Source of the DNA: Escallonia rubra
Taxonomy: Eukaryota; Streptophyta; Magnoliopsida; Escalloniales; Escalloniaceae
Direction: 5' to 3'
Length of the DNA: 64,000 nucleotides
Assembly (NCBI GenBank): GCA_033065855.1
Contig: JAVXUO010001421.1
Location: 48,750-112,749, forward strand
Each line of letters starts with the position of its first letter. Position 1 is the stretch's first letter. Below are positions 41,956-54,966 of this stretch, in pieces. A program made the translations under genes and the position numbers. The notes beneath the pieces were generated by a model. The model did not search any database. It had not been told where the DNA came from and saw only the letters and a list, made by a program, of their open reading frames with translations.

Positions 41956-43150
41956 CCCTTCAACGAGGTTCAAGTAGACTTCATCCGATCAAGCTTCAAG
42001 CCCAAATTCAAAGGTCAAAAATTGTATATTCTTGTTGGAGATCAAGTTCTGAAGCCCTTCAACTAGATGTAAGTCATCTTCATTCGATCAAGTCTGATGC
42101 CCGAAATGAAGACCAAAATCAAAAATCAAAGCTCCTCAGAACGAGCCTAAACTGCAAGATCAAACTCCTATCAACACTCCTCAGAACGAGCATAAACTAC
42201 ACAGTCGACGCTCCTCTGTACAAGTTTAAACAACACAATCAATGCTCCTTATAGCACGATCAATACTTCTTAGCACGAGATTAAACTGCACCATCAATGC
42301 TCCTAGCCTGCACGAGCTAAAACTACATTCACTTCATACTTGAACTATGTCTGTTGACTTGATCCCTTACAGGTATGTAGGTAGCTTGGAGTTTTGCTCA
42401 AAGTTTAGTCAACCTTTAAAAAAATGAAAATGACAGTTTATGATAAAGTCTTGAGGCTAATTAGTCTTTCATGCCAAGCATAAGAAACACACAAGCGCTG
42501 TCAAGTTGACTGCCAATGCCAAGCAAGAGGGGGCAAGTCCAACAATGAGTACTGCTGACCTCCGACTTATGGAAGTGCATGTCAACAAGAGACTATGAAA
42601 AGGAGGGCAAGTCTTATGACTCATATCGTATATTTTGTCGAGCACACTTCCAATGCGATAGGAACTCAAAGTCTTCTTCGTCTCATGAACTGCAGGTGAA
42701 TAAAAGACTACGCAAATGGTGCAAGTTCAATCGCAAGTCGCGTCAAGCACATCTTTGACTTGAAAAGTGTAGGTTAACAGAGAACTCGCACATGAGGGAT
42801 AGTCCACTTGCAAGACATGTCTAGCACACTTTTGGAGCCAATCTATTAAGTCATGCTAAGATCGTGTCCATAATACAGGTCAACATAGGACTTGCATAGG
42901 AAGGAAAGTCCACGTGCAAGTCATGTTGAGCATACTTTCAATGCGGCCAAATGCAGTATCGCCTTGGTCGCATTAAAAGTTCCTGTCAAGAGAGAATCTT
43001 GTGCACCCAAAAAAAAGTCCAAATGAAAATTTGCTGAGCGGGTCTTCGAATCAATCTTGTCGCAGTCACATTGTAGTAAATGACTTAGCACCGACAGTTA
43101 GGGTGAGTATATTATCAAAATGGATCTGGTGTTGACAACTTCACGCTGAT
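41956..43150. repeat. Degenerate repeat region, probably retroelement internal sequence
   Basis: Between about 42530 and 42970 a loose unit recurs about four times: CAGGT(G/T/C)AA-A--AGACT-GCA..., then GCAAGTC, then GAGCACACTT-AATGCG. Upstream, CTCCT-AGCACGA-CAAACTGCA-style repeats recur at 42130-42320. No coding domain was recognised. Confidence 0.5.
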
Positions 43151-45620
43151 GAAATTTTACCCAAATCTATTAAGGGTTCCAAAATTTGGCCTCCTCATCG
43201 TCAGTCTTTGCCCTATCTGGATCACTACGGATAGAAAGAAGGACTAGTTCTTGAAAGAACAGCTACTCGTTACCTGCTCCGCTCCTGTGCTTCTCCAGCG
43301 AAGACACAGTGGCCGCGTCTCTGTTTTAGCAGCTGCAATAGTTCACGCTGTTCAACCCCCTATTATCTCCCAAGCTTGAGGTACTATATGAATTTAAACT
43401 TTGTTGCCCCGATTTCGTGAAACTAGTTATTACGAGTCACTCATATGCTCGCTCTATGAAGGTGGGTCATGTTCATATCTTATGCAGACTCCATCTATGT
43501 GTCATCTAAGGAGACGAGCAGCTCATTTCCATTGGTTGTTAACTGGTTACTTTGTTTGTTTCTTACTTTTCAGTTTAGGCTTCCTATATTCCTTTTTTTT
43601 TTAGTCCAAATGAGTTTCCAGAAGTATGCAAACACATTCTCAATAGGTGCTCCTTATTTTATCTTAGCATACTTCTTTTGTCGTGTGTTTTGATATTGTC
43701 TCTGGTAGTTTGAAACTTTCAGTTTAGCATGATCTAATAATTCTAGTTAAAGCTCAAAATTCTTAGTCCTTCATATAAGTAGTATATCATTAATTTATAT
43801 TCAGAGAATTGCGTTGTGAAATTATAATTTAACCTACAAAACATATGTTCTGTACACGTTTCAGATTCAGGAGATAGTAAGTACTTATGTCATTTTTAAA
43901 GTGCATACATTGTAGTTGTGTATAGTATTCGTATTATTTGATGGATCCTCTTCTATAACTTGGTCAATATCTCAAATGCATTTGGTTAATCGTTCATGTT
44001 TGATTTTTTGCCTGTTTGTTGACATTATGAATTGTTGTTTGCTCAGTAGTCATTATCTAGGTCTTACAATTACATAACACAGTAGAACTGCAGTTTATAG
44101 TTTTACAACAGTCTGATTTAGTCATTACGAAAAGTTATATGTTGAAGGAAAAAAAAGTTTGTTATGTATCAAGTGTTTACTTCGCAAAACTGGAGCACCT
44201 AAATCTCAATATTTCCAAAGAATCTTTATACCTCGTTTGGATGCAACTTATTCAGGTAAGCACAATCAGCTTATTTGGGGAAGTATGGGGAAGTATGCAG
44301 ATTCAGGAGGTAGTGAGGGCCACACTTGTATATGTTGTTCTTTAGAGTTAGATGCTCATGCCACCTTGGGTGCTTCACAGTGAGCATAACATACTTATCA
44401 AAGTATGTTTGGAGTATGGACACGCACACACATACATACAAACATGTGCATAGAAATATATAGTTGTGTATGCGGTCAAAGTCTTTGCTTGCTCTCAGCA
44501 ATTGGTGGCTATGTTACATGGACTAAGTATTCTTTTGATTCCCAAGCCGATAGATTGCATGTTCTAAGGTCAAAAGCCCATATTATGTCTCTATTTTAGT
44601 AGCTTATTCAGCTGAATTTAGTGAACAACTTGGTCACAGGTTGCATCAACTTATAAGCAAATAGGGTCATGTCTCAGAGACCTCTGCTGGCAAGCATGAA
44701 CTTATAAGCAACCGTGGACAAGTTTGTCCAGCAGCATCATATACACAACATCACAAGTTTGGTTCCTGCTAAATTCAAAGTTCTGAGTCTTATTGAGTTC
44801 CCTGGTTATTTTCCTGCCGTGCACCAGATTAGAAAATGAACTTTGAAGAATCTGAAGCAATTATGTATGTTTACTATTTTGAAGAATGCAAGTCTTTCCT
44901 GGGCTTTCATTCTAGGTGAAAACCAACCTACTGTGAATGAGCATTATGCTTCAAGAACCACAGAATACCCAGTTGGCAGCTACGAACAGTACAGAAACTC
45001 TATTGTTTACACCTTTGTTTTTTAGAAACTAGATGTACACCTCTGCTGCTCATTTGATATTTAGCATTGGTGGGTGTTGTAGCTGGATTTATAGACTTGG
45101 GAATCTCCTCATTTGACATATTCCTTTGGGTTTTTCCTTCTTTTTTTTTTTTTGTGTGCAAGAGGAGACAACAATTACCAAGTCTGCTAGCAACGGTTGG
45201 TGTCTTCACGAAGTGTCTTGAGACTTTATTTCTTCTCTTTAGAATAGTGAAACCTTTTGTTAATAGTTTTTTCCTTTTCATGTTGTTTAAAGACATGGAT
45301 GAGTTGAAGTGGGAGGGGTTTTACTGTATTAAGTGTTATAACTTATTGCTTGTTTTCCCCCTCTACACACGTTGATGTCCATTTATCTTGCTAGTTTGAG
45401 GAAGACTATAATACTTTTTAATTAGACTGGAGTTTATTAGTTGTCTTTAATACCTAAGCTATGTGTTTATTTACTGATTGATCTAGAAAAATTTCTTTAT
45501 AATATCATATTTTATCTCTGGGGATAAATGAAACTTTTTATTTATCAAAGATTAAAGTATTATCTATAAGTCAAATGTGAGTAATTTTAGTCTTTAGATA
45601 ATAAGACGCGTTAAAGAAAA
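43151..45620. other. No recognised gene; possible decayed gene fragment
   Basis: Sequence texture (T-rich stretches between short open segments) looks like plant introns and exons, but no family was recognised. Open segments include one near 44165-44260 (SQYFQRIFIPRLDATYSG, followed by GTAAGC) and one near 44910-45025 (ENQPTVNEHYASRTTEYPVG). These could be exons of a pseudogene. Confidence 0.25.
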
Positions 45621-45654
45621 TTATGCATTCACAACTAAAACAAAAAATTAACTA

Positions 45655-45835
45655 CATGTTAGTTGGGTTGGGTTGAAATTCAAACCATAGCATTTTTACT
45701 TGGGTTGGGTTGGGTTGGACTTTTTTTTTTACAAAAAACACAATCTGGGTTGGGTTGAGATAGACTTTTAAAAGGTTGAATTTTTTTAAATTGAGCTGAA
45801 AATTAATACAACCCAACCCGTTTAAGTTGCACCCC
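45655..45835. repeat. GGGTT-rich element with inverted ends
   Basis: GTTGGGTTGGGTT at the left, TTGGGTTGGGTTGGGTTGG inside, and CAACCCAACCCG at the right form an imperfect inverted arrangement. The G-run spacing could form a quadruplex. Probably a small non-autonomous transposon remnant. Confidence 0.45.
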
Positions 45836-45984
45836 GACGAAATTGCAACGTGCACACATTTCTTGCACGCTCAAAAGTGAAAGGGTCCAGCATAGCATGT
45901 GTGATAAGTTATGAGTTAAAAAAGAGAAGTGAAAAAAAAAAGTATCAAAACCAAAAGGTTCGTTTAGACTTTCGGCCCAACTCC

Positions 45985-46875
45985 AGAAGCTAAAGAGAGA
46001 TTAACAGGAGAAAAGCAGAGGCAGCGGCGTGAGGTGACTGCAACTGATGATGCCGCTGGCACCAGCCTCAGCCAACACCGGCGGAGACACCCGGCGAACG
46101 AAGATCGGGGGCATCAGGATACACCGGCAGTAGCAGGCCGATCCGTTCGCGCAATCGGGCGACGGCGTCAGCCAACAGAGCACTGTTTCAACGAAAACAA
46201 CCGGCAACATGGGAGCAAAGCCCGCCGCCAGCCGCGACAAACATCGGCGGGGGCAGGGCGAAAGCGGGAGATCTGGCGGCGGTGGCCTCTACAGATGCCA
46301 ACGACAAGAGCTAGCACCGTCCGGTGGTGGCCTCGGCGAATCAAGCGGCAGTGACCAACTTGCGCCGGTCTCGCGGTGGTGACCTCGGTGAACTCCTATG
46401 GCGGCGGGAGCAACCAGGCGGCAGCAGGATCCAAAGGCGGGCCTCGACGGATGGCGGCAACAGTTAGAGCAATCAGTTCTTGCAGTGGCAGAAGCCACCG
46501 ACGACGTTGGGATGACGGCCGGCTTTTCCTTCCCCAGTATATGGTTCGATTCCGGCAGAGGGGACTGCCACAGAAATTTTCCCTCTACGACCACCATCGC
46601 ATAGCCACAGGAAACATTGACGTCACCACGTACTTGTGTGCTGTGTGTGACTGTGGGGCACCGACAGCGCAAACAGACGTCAGCCATGAGATCGCCGATG
46701 GAGAATCGATCTCGCTCCCTGAGCCATCTTGATCTGCGTCTCGAAGTCCGGTGCGCGCAGGGTCATCAGTCCCGTCTTAATCCGTGCGGCTGTGGAAGTC
46801 CGATGTCGATGACGTTGATCACTCCCACTACTGCCGCACGGTTTCCCAGCTGCACGGCTGCCGAGACACGGTAGC
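45985..46875. other. GC-rich island without recognised gene
   Basis: CGGCGG-rich sequence gives overlapping frames in four or more phases. None resembles a known protein. It may belong to the retroelement that ends at 48258. Confidence 0.4.
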
Positions 46876-47321
46876 TTAGCAGTTGGTCCATTTATAAAGG
46901 CACAAAACCCGAGGGCTCTTACTGTCTAGTCAACAAGCTTTGGGTCGTTAAGCCCAATCAAATGAACCACTGCAAAGCCAAAAAAAAAATCTTAGCAGAT
47001 GCAAAGCTAAATCGTGTGTGCTCACACAGCCACGGCAGTCACGGGTGACCAAGACACTGACATGATCAATGGGCTTGCTGATCACCAAATTTTCAGTTGG
47101 AATGCCAAAGCCATCGAGACAGTGTGGGTTGGGATTCCTTCATAAAAGCATAAAATCCTAGAAGTCCATCGGCAACAAGCCCTGGGCAAATGGGTCGGCC
47201 GATTTCATTGGTGGAATTTCTTATTTAGAAAGAAAGAAAAAAAAAAGTGACAATTACTCGAAGCCCTGCGACAGTACCTGACAAAAAGAAGTACCGCACA
47301 AGTCTTGGAGTGGGGGCAACT
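46876..47321 (+). other. Internal 3' end of LTR family A element
   Basis: It runs into TTGGAGTGGGGGCAACT, a polypurine tract directly before the LTR start TGTAGACAC. No coding domain was recognised. Confidence 0.5.
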
Positions 47322-48258
47322 TGTAGACACTAAAAAATTATTCTACTAGTCAACAATAAATGATTTAGTACCTAATCAATTATTCAACGTCGTCAAAAAT
47401 ACGGATCAAGATGCTGACTTGGAGCCAAGCAAAAGAACAGGCTCGAACCAAAGTTAAATTAGAAGAACCAACTTAGATAAAATTATGTGATCCATCCTAT
47501 GGTCTTGCTATTATAAAAAGTCAAATTTTACTAAAATCGTTCTTAAATTAAATGGAGACAAATATTCATTTAATTGATAAGATATGATAATTAAGGGGAC
47601 AAAAATCTCCTTAATCCAAAGTCAAAATTCATACTACGGGTTTTTCCAAATTTAAGCCTACCATTGTACCTATAAATAGAGGGCTTTGGTAGGAAAGAAG
47701 AATAGACAGGTTGTGCTTCATTTGAATAACAACGCGAATAATCTAGTGTTTTTCTTTAATCGAGCACTTCTAACATACTGAGTCCCTACAAATAAGTCAG
47801 CGCTCAACCAGAACTCTGCTACAAGCACACCACATCTCGAGAATTACTCTTCACTTGAAGAACAATACGCAATAATTTAGTGTCGTTCTTCAATCGAGCA
47901 CTTTCAAGACACGAAGATCGATTTCTTTTTCATCGAAATTTAAGGAGAAATTCTTCTTCAACTTAGGTGATTCCACAAGTCAAGGATTGCCACACTTGTT
48001 CGGGATAAAGCTTCAAAGCCCTCGAGGAAGCACCATTTCGACGATCTTTTAACCGCAAAGATTAAAGAAGCCAAAATTCACAGTTCAAGATCAAGTTATT
48101 TCGAGCCCCTAGATCGTGAATGAACTGGAGATCGAATTAGATGATTTATATTGTGTAAAAATCACAAATTGGTGTAACCCTCTAAATTAAAATTTTTAAA
48201 TTGAATTTTTTGCAATTATTTCCTGTCTTGCAGTTTAGACACGAAATTTGTGTGTACA
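47322..48258 (+). mobile_element. LTR of family A (3' or solo), about 937 bp
   Basis: It starts TGTAGACACTAAAAAATT after a polypurine tract and ends AATTTGTGTGTACA. The first 390 bp match 17813-18274. It has no coding sequence. A CCTATAAATAGAGG promoter-like box lies near 47670. Confidence 0.75.
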
Positions 48259-49875
48259 GCATTCAATGTATGTGGCTAGAAAAATCTCCCAATATGTGGT
48301 CCGAATCAAGATCTCACTCCCACTTAAGGTTTCCTCTTAACATGAGACCAGACATGTTTGGACACGAAAGTAGACCCAAATAATCATCGATATGAGGTAC
48401 ATTGTTTTTCAAAGTTTGTACTGAACTAGTAAGGATCATGTGTTTTGCACGTTAAATAGTGATTCGAATTAAAATGCTAGACCTAAGAAAGAAAGTACGA
48501 TTTAACTTAATTAGTATGACTATTTTGATTAAATTATAATAAGTAATTCAATTGTGAACTGTTAATCAAATACTCGAATGATGAAAAATTCATTGTAGAA
48601 ACATGGTCTTACTTTGAAATGCGAATTGCTAATGCTAATTACCAACATATTTGTCAACATTTATTTTGTCACATCAAGTTGTCACAAAAAGGGAATCATG
48701 ATTATTTCATATTACATCTTGTTACCAAGGTACACAAACATTGTGATTAATTTAAAACATCTTACACAAATATTTAGTCCTTACCAAAATTTACAAGTTT
48801 GGTATTACAACAGTAAATGTGGAGAAAGTGTTCTAGAGACAATTTGACACACATAAAATGTAATTTGAAGTGTGTATATTGGAGTTGCTCAATCTATTGT
48901 AATACATTTCAATTGAATGTATATAAGTATAGGAAGTATGAGATAAAAGTTAGAAACTGAAAAGAAGTAACTTGGTGATACTAACAAAAGTTCAAAATTT
49001 ATAACCTAGAAAATATTGTAAAAGGTTAAGTGTCTTATGGGAAAGAGTTATGATTAATATATGCAAAAACAGATTTTATACAACATAATGACTTAGGAGC
49101 TTAGATGTTATATCTTAAAATCAAGAATCAAATGAACTCAAGTGACGTAGTACGACGCATAAAAAACTCAATTGGTTTGACAACAAATATAGTAGCTGTA
49201 ACTTTCAAGGATCTTCGCTATTTTTCTACCATTCACTTTCAAAGTTTGTCCTTTTTTCCTTCAAGCGTATCCACTAAAGTTCAAAATATCATCCTCTAAG
49301 CCTTTTAGTATCATCCGTTATCGATCTATCGTGTATATTTTTGTAAAGTGATGGCCAATTGTTTTAGTAATGACCATTGGGGGCCAAAATAGCCTCTCCA
49401 TTTTATTTTCTTTTGATATGTGATCTTCTATTTATTCTTTTTATGTTAAACATTTTATAGTATACTTTAAACCTCTCTTGATAGTGTACTTTAAGGCTCT
49501 TTGTTTTAACCTAGCATGATCATGTTAGTCTTTGTTATACATATTAGGCTATTAATTCTTATTTTTAACATATATCATTTTTGTGATAATACTACACCCA
49601 CTTATCTAAACAGTCAATATGGTCTTATGTCAATATGGTCTTATGTCAATACATTTAAGTTTGCAAGCACGTAGAAAAGTTGGTAAATTGAATAGTCGGT
49701 CCAACTTAAATAAAAGATTTTAAAAAAAATAATAGTACCTAAACTTAAGAACGGTTCTCTAACGAGTAGCAGAAATTAAGGTGTTCTTTTTTTCGATCTT
49801 GATCTGGGCAAGTTTTAAGGTTAAGTTTTAACATTACTTTTTCAAGGTGAGTAGAGACTTATATGTTGAGGCTTC
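48259..49875. other. AT-rich intergenic stretch, no gene seen
   Basis: Only short frames were found. A 20-bp direct duplication (GTCAATATGGTCTTAT) occurs at about 49613-49648. Confidence 0.45.
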
Positions 49876-49877
49876 AT

Positions 49878-51873
49878 CATAGTTATCAAAGGCATGCCTA
49901 GGCACAAGACGTAGCCCAGCATAGGTGGTGTTCTTCCCCTAGGGCTAGGCACAGCGTCTTCAAGGAGTCACACGCCTTGCCCACCCAGGCACCTAGGCAC
50001 AAGGCACATGGTGCCAACAGAGACTTCAACGAAGGCTGAAGAAGTTGGGCCTCTAATTGATGTTGTTGTGGCATCATGTAGACCATCCTCTCTTTTTTAA
50101 AAATTTCCTTTCAGCTTCAGACCTAAAACCTTAATCCATCTCATATTCTCACTGCCCTATCGTGCACCCATTGCCACTATTCCATCGCTACTACTGTTGT
50201 TCCCGTCAGGGGCGGATCCAGAAAGTCTGGCCGGGGGGTGCCAAAAAATTATAAAAAAATTTAATAGCTAACATTAAACATTTCAGAAGGTTCAAATTTA
50301 CATAAAATATGAAATAATCAAAAACACATTATAATTAACGTCACTATTGAATCCGTTAAATACAAAATAGGTTGCTCAATTTGACTATTAACAATATATT
50401 TTCATGCATAGTGATTTATTTAGCTTGCTAAGAATAGTCAACTATAAATTTTTAATTTTGTATGAGAAAAGCTTAACTCTTACTATATAAATATATTACT
50501 AATGTGATTATTAATTAGATGAGTACATTAGTCACGTATAAGTTAACCAAGTATAAGAATACAAACTTCAAAATAAAAAAAATCTTATTATTATTTAAAA
50601 AAAAATTTTAGTGTGGAGATTTAAAATTTGGGATTTAGAAAAATGAAAATAAATTAAGAAAATGACAAAGATAACGATTATGATAGGGCGCAAAGAATAG
50701 AAGACACAAGAAAATAAGATCCTAATAAATTAGTTTTACAATATAGTGAATATTCATTACGGAAATAAACATAAGATAAAAATAGATACAAGGATAAAGA
50801 CACGTATTGTCAATCCAAACGGAGCCTAATTTAAATCACATGAAAAACCCGTTATGAATGTGTCCCTCACTGTTAGTTTGGCGCACTGTTATTTTGGCAC
50901 TCTCTTTGAAGCTTTGGCAGTTAAATGTTTTTCAGAGCTATAGAGGACACTAATTAAGCTCGGAAACTGGTTCACATGAAGCACCGATAGTTCTGTCCAA
51001 AAAAGTAAAATAAGAAGAAGAAAGGAAGAAGCACGGACAACTAGGCCCATATTTCTACATTTGAATATCCTTATCTCACTCTCTTTTTCCTTCCACTTCA
51101 ATACCATCTGAATCTTCTGCCTGTGTTCTTTCAAAAATAGTGAGGGGTGCCATGCCCCCCCCCCCCCCCCGGTCATGGGGGTGGTCCGCCCCTGGTTCCG
51201 TCATTATTGCTTGCTGCTCCACCTTTGGCCATGGACCATCGATTTAGTCCAGTAGCAGTTCCAAGTGTTGTACCTACTGATACCATCTCTATCTTTTTCC
51301 TTTATTCAGATATCCATTTTTTATGTTCGTTAAGCTGAAGCCATCTCTATCTTTTTTCCTTTTTTACTATTGTGATGAAAATATTTATTGCCATCTTGGT
51401 CAATGGTAATCAAAACAAATTAAGGCGAACAATTCTGATGGTTTGGTTAATATTCACCTGTGATGGTTTGCTCTAAACAAAGGAGAACTCAACATAGGAG
51501 AATCTATTGCTATCGTTGCACTCAGCTGTGATATTGTTTGCTGCTAAGGAAAGGAAAAAAGAAAAAGGAAGAATTTTTTTTGGTTTTAAGATGATTTCAG
51601 TTTTTAAAGGAGTTTAGTTCCAATTGGAGTATTAGTAATGGCAAAACTAAATTTTCATAACAAAAAGTTTTAATATGTGATGATTTCAATTGTTAGTTCT
51701 AATTTTGAGGAGTTTGGTTTCAATTTTGAGCAATGCAAATATTTGCTGTGTAGAAAGGAAAAGGAAGAAGAATATCTATATATATATATTTTTTATTTTT
51801 CACCTCACTTTGAAATGCGCCTAGGCTCCAGGGCCTGATGCAAATTGGTGTTCCTGCGCCTTTAACAACACTG
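49878..51873. mobile_element. DNA transposon with AAAGGC-type ends, carrying a nested hAT element
   Basis: The left end ATAGTTATCAAAGGCATGCC then TAGGC pairs with the reverse complement of the right end (GTGTTGTTAAAGGCGCAGG, later GGAGCCTAGGCGC). This type of end is widespread in plants. The interior is interrupted by the hAT-like element at 50207-51194. No transposase was seen. Confidence 0.5.
50207..51194 (+). mobile_element. hAT-like non-autonomous element, copy 3
   Basis: It starts CAGGGGCGGATCCAGAAAG and ends GGGGGTGGTCCGCCCCTG. The flanks GTTCCCGT and GTTCCGTC form an 8-bp target duplication with one shifted base. A C-run lies at 51155-51171. Related copies are at 3676-4495 and 6371-7005 (inverted). 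Confidence 0.7.
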
Positions 51874-53440
51874 AGCTTGACTCACACTCGATTTGGTTAA
51901 ATTCATATTCTCTTATTAGTAAAAGATACATTAGTGAACTTTTAAGATTTTTAGCGACAAAGTATTTAAATTTTATGAACGACGTTGTAATTGATTCCCA
52001 AATTAATCGAACTTTTTGACAGGTTTCAACTATATAAATGAATGAAAAATGAAATAGTAACAACATGGTTTCGATGATTAGATAAGCATTGCTCTTATGG
52101 AATCTAAGATGGTAAATGACGGATCTCCGTTGTTCGTTTATTATGAAGGTGGATGTGTTCTATTGTGTCTTTAAGTATATGCAGTCGAGTAAGTTATTAC
52201 ACTTGCAAATTTTATTAATTTGTCAAGTCCAGCTTATCAAGTATTTAACCATTAAAGGTAAAATTCTTGGAGATATTTGTTAATAAGAAGGAAATAGAAC
52301 TAATCTACAATTACAAGCTCAGGCTAACTTGATTTAATGGAATATGTTTTTCTGTAAAAATTGTGTAACTCGATTGTTTGCAAGTCTTTTTTTCCGTAAA
52401 AAATTTCTATAGAAAAAGTTAAAATTTCTTAGTATGATATATAACTAAATAGTTTTTTATGGTACTTTTAACTAAAAGTTAAAAAGCACCCTTCATTTTA
52501 ACATACTTTTAAATCCAACAATATATTTTAATGAAAGAGAGACAAATAATACCTTAAACTTTATAAAGCTCTAAAACTCAAAAAAAGTATTTTAGACAAA
52601 ATAAGCTTAATATATACTAGGCTGAGAATCAGAAACACCCTTAACACAAAGCAAATTCTAACCAATATAAAAGGGCATTTCAAGTAACAATAATTGAGGG
52701 TATTTTCAAGGAAAAATGTTTAGCAATTTAGCCCTTTGGATTCATAGTTTTACGGGGTGTGGCTGGATCCACACCTGTTTTGGTTAGATGCATACTCTTT
52801 TATGATTAAAAGATGCATTAAAATATTTAAGTTTAGTCATAAATGTTATAATTTAGCCTCATTCTTTTGGAAGTTAAAATCACGCTTAATTTTTGTAAAC
52901 CTTTCAAATTTAAAAAGGGTCTTTTTAAGGGAAAAAAAACTATAGTCATTTAACCCATTGGGATCATTTCTATACAGTGGAGCTAGATCCGCACCCGTTT
53001 TAATTAAGCCCATACTCTTTTGTCACTAAAAGATACATTAGTAAACTTTTAACTTCTATAGCAACAAAATCTTTAATTTAGCCAGAAACAGCGTAATCTA
53101 GTTTCGCCCTTTAAAAAAGACAAAAACTCCCTTAATTTTGTAAACCTTTTAAAGTTGAAAAGGGTATTCTTAAGAAAATACTAATATTTAGCCAATTAAC
53201 CTAACTCTTTAGGATCATCTTTACACGGTGAGACTGGATATCCACTCCTTTTGATTAAATTCATACTTTTTATTATTAAAATATGTATTATTAAACTTTT
53301 AACCTCTTTATTGATAAAATATTTAAGTTTAGCCAAAAAAGGTTGTTACGTAGCCTTAACCTTTCAAAAGTCGAAAACGCCTTTAAATTAAAAAAAAATA
53401 TTTTAAGAATATTTTTTTTTTTAGCCTTTTAACTCCTTGA
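51874..53440. repeat. Degenerate tandem array, period about 235-240 bp
   Basis: A segment reading GGATC-T-T----GG-G-GGCTGGATCC-CACC--TTT, then CATACTCTTTT and TAAAAGAT-CATTA, recurs near 52738, 52968 and 53208, with a weaker copy near 51880. It is AT-rich with no coding sequence. Similar phrases occur again at 57330-57740 beyond the CACTA element. Confidence 0.65.
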
Positions 53441-54525
53441 ATATCAAAACTTAATTGAGAGTTTTCAAGCTGGAAACAATTGTTAATCATTCGAGCTCAA
53501 AGGTATTGGAGTCTTTATCAATTGAGTTTGAGCTAATCTTTTCTCCCATGTGAGTGGAATATACAAGGACAATAATTATATAAAGAACATGTTTATCATA
53601 CAAATATCTAATATTTTGGATTACAGTTTAACAAACAAAGATAATAGCCATTTGAAAAATATGGTACCATGCAAATAAGGGTAATCCCAATATCTCCAAT
53701 ACGAACTCAATATTATTTATTTGCCATGAACCCAAATTATGATTAGGAGTAGAATGATTCAATTTAGTGATTCTTAAAAGTCATGATTATATATGCATTT
53801 AAAAGACCTAGATAACTTCAGTTTTACGATAACTTCCTTACAACAATATGTCTGTATTCAAAACCTGAAAATAATCCTCAATTTTATGATAGTTTGAATA
53901 TACCAATATATTTGTATTGAAACATATATACACGCACAATAGTAAATACACTACAAGGAATACGGCCTTTAGTGACGGTAAAATCCGTCGCTAAAAGTCT
54001 AGATTCCGTCGCTAAAACTTTTAGCGACGGAATTACCGTCACTAAAAGTCCCTCGAATAAAAGGCCGTTACTAAAAGTTTTGCGACGGAATTATAAAATC
54101 CGTCGTCTAATATAGAACGTTTGGCGACGGATTTATTTCTAAATTAGCGACGGAATATCCGTCGCTAATTCTATTTTACTTACTTTAATTTATTTTCTTT
54201 TTTACGAAATTAGCGACAGGATAAAATTTTTAGCGACGGAATTAATCCGTCGCTAAAAGTTAAAGTCATTTTTAAAATTTTTAATGCCCAAACCTGTAAT
54301 AAAAAATTCAAACCAATTGGGTCCCATCCTTCGTCAACAATCTCAATATATCAAATGCACGATTAACAATCTAAAATTATCGATTAACAAATCATCGATC
54401 AATAATCACAATTAACAACTTAAAATTATCAAACAAATAGTCAATGTTCAAATAACACAAAATTGTTCAAAATGTACATATCCGATGTGATTAATTTAAA
54501 ATATTGTCTAATTACGCCTCAGAGT

Positions 54526-54966
54526 TCAACATTGGGGGAAATGTTTTTCACAAGTGCTTTGATCAAACACCAGCACTTGAAAACGCATTTGCCCCATGTG
54601 TTGAAAGATTACAAAGTCTCATAGATGGAGGTCATGTTGTTGCACGAATTCGTTCCAACCCTCTTGGAAGCAAAGAACCTCTTGGCCAACCTTCTTCTTC
54701 AATTTAACAAGCCATGACCCCTTGCGACTGGTTAAAGTTGCTTTAAATCTCAATGTGGTAAGCAATCTTCAAAATGCTACCGGTATGGCCTAACATATTT
54801 ATAATACAGTAAGACATGTAAGTTTTTAACCAAAGATAAAACTTTTAACACACGAAAACGGAGAGAAAGCGGGATGACATACAAGTTCTGTATGAAAACC
54901 AGGCATCATGACCTTGAAGAAGTGCCTGCTGACTGAAACGTCCCTGTTCACCGAAGCAGAAGCCAT
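54526..54966 (-). pseudogene. Captured B3-domain (REM-like) gene fragment in the CACTA element
   Basis: Minus-strand exon 1 (54966-54883) reads SRHFFKVMMPGFHTEL. Intron 54882-54790 has GT/AG ends. Exon 2 (54789-54526) is 264 nt, exactly the length of the MULE copy. It reads SRKGSWLVKLKKK, EGWNEFVQQHDLHL, DFVIFQHMG and VLVFDQSTCEK. In-frame TGA codons at 54769-54771 and 54619-54621 break it. The intron 3' half is also similar to the MULE copy (TTAAC/ACACACGAAAA region). It is a decayed host B3 gene piece. Confidence 0.82.

Noticed and set aside
45655..45835. Interstitial telomere repeat
   Set aside because: The unit is TTGGG rather than the plant TTTAGGG, and the block is short with inverted ends.
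46001..46874. Several overlapping frames in the GC-rich island
   Set aside because: Frames occur in many phases at once because stop codons are rare in GC-rich DNA. None has a recognisable motif.
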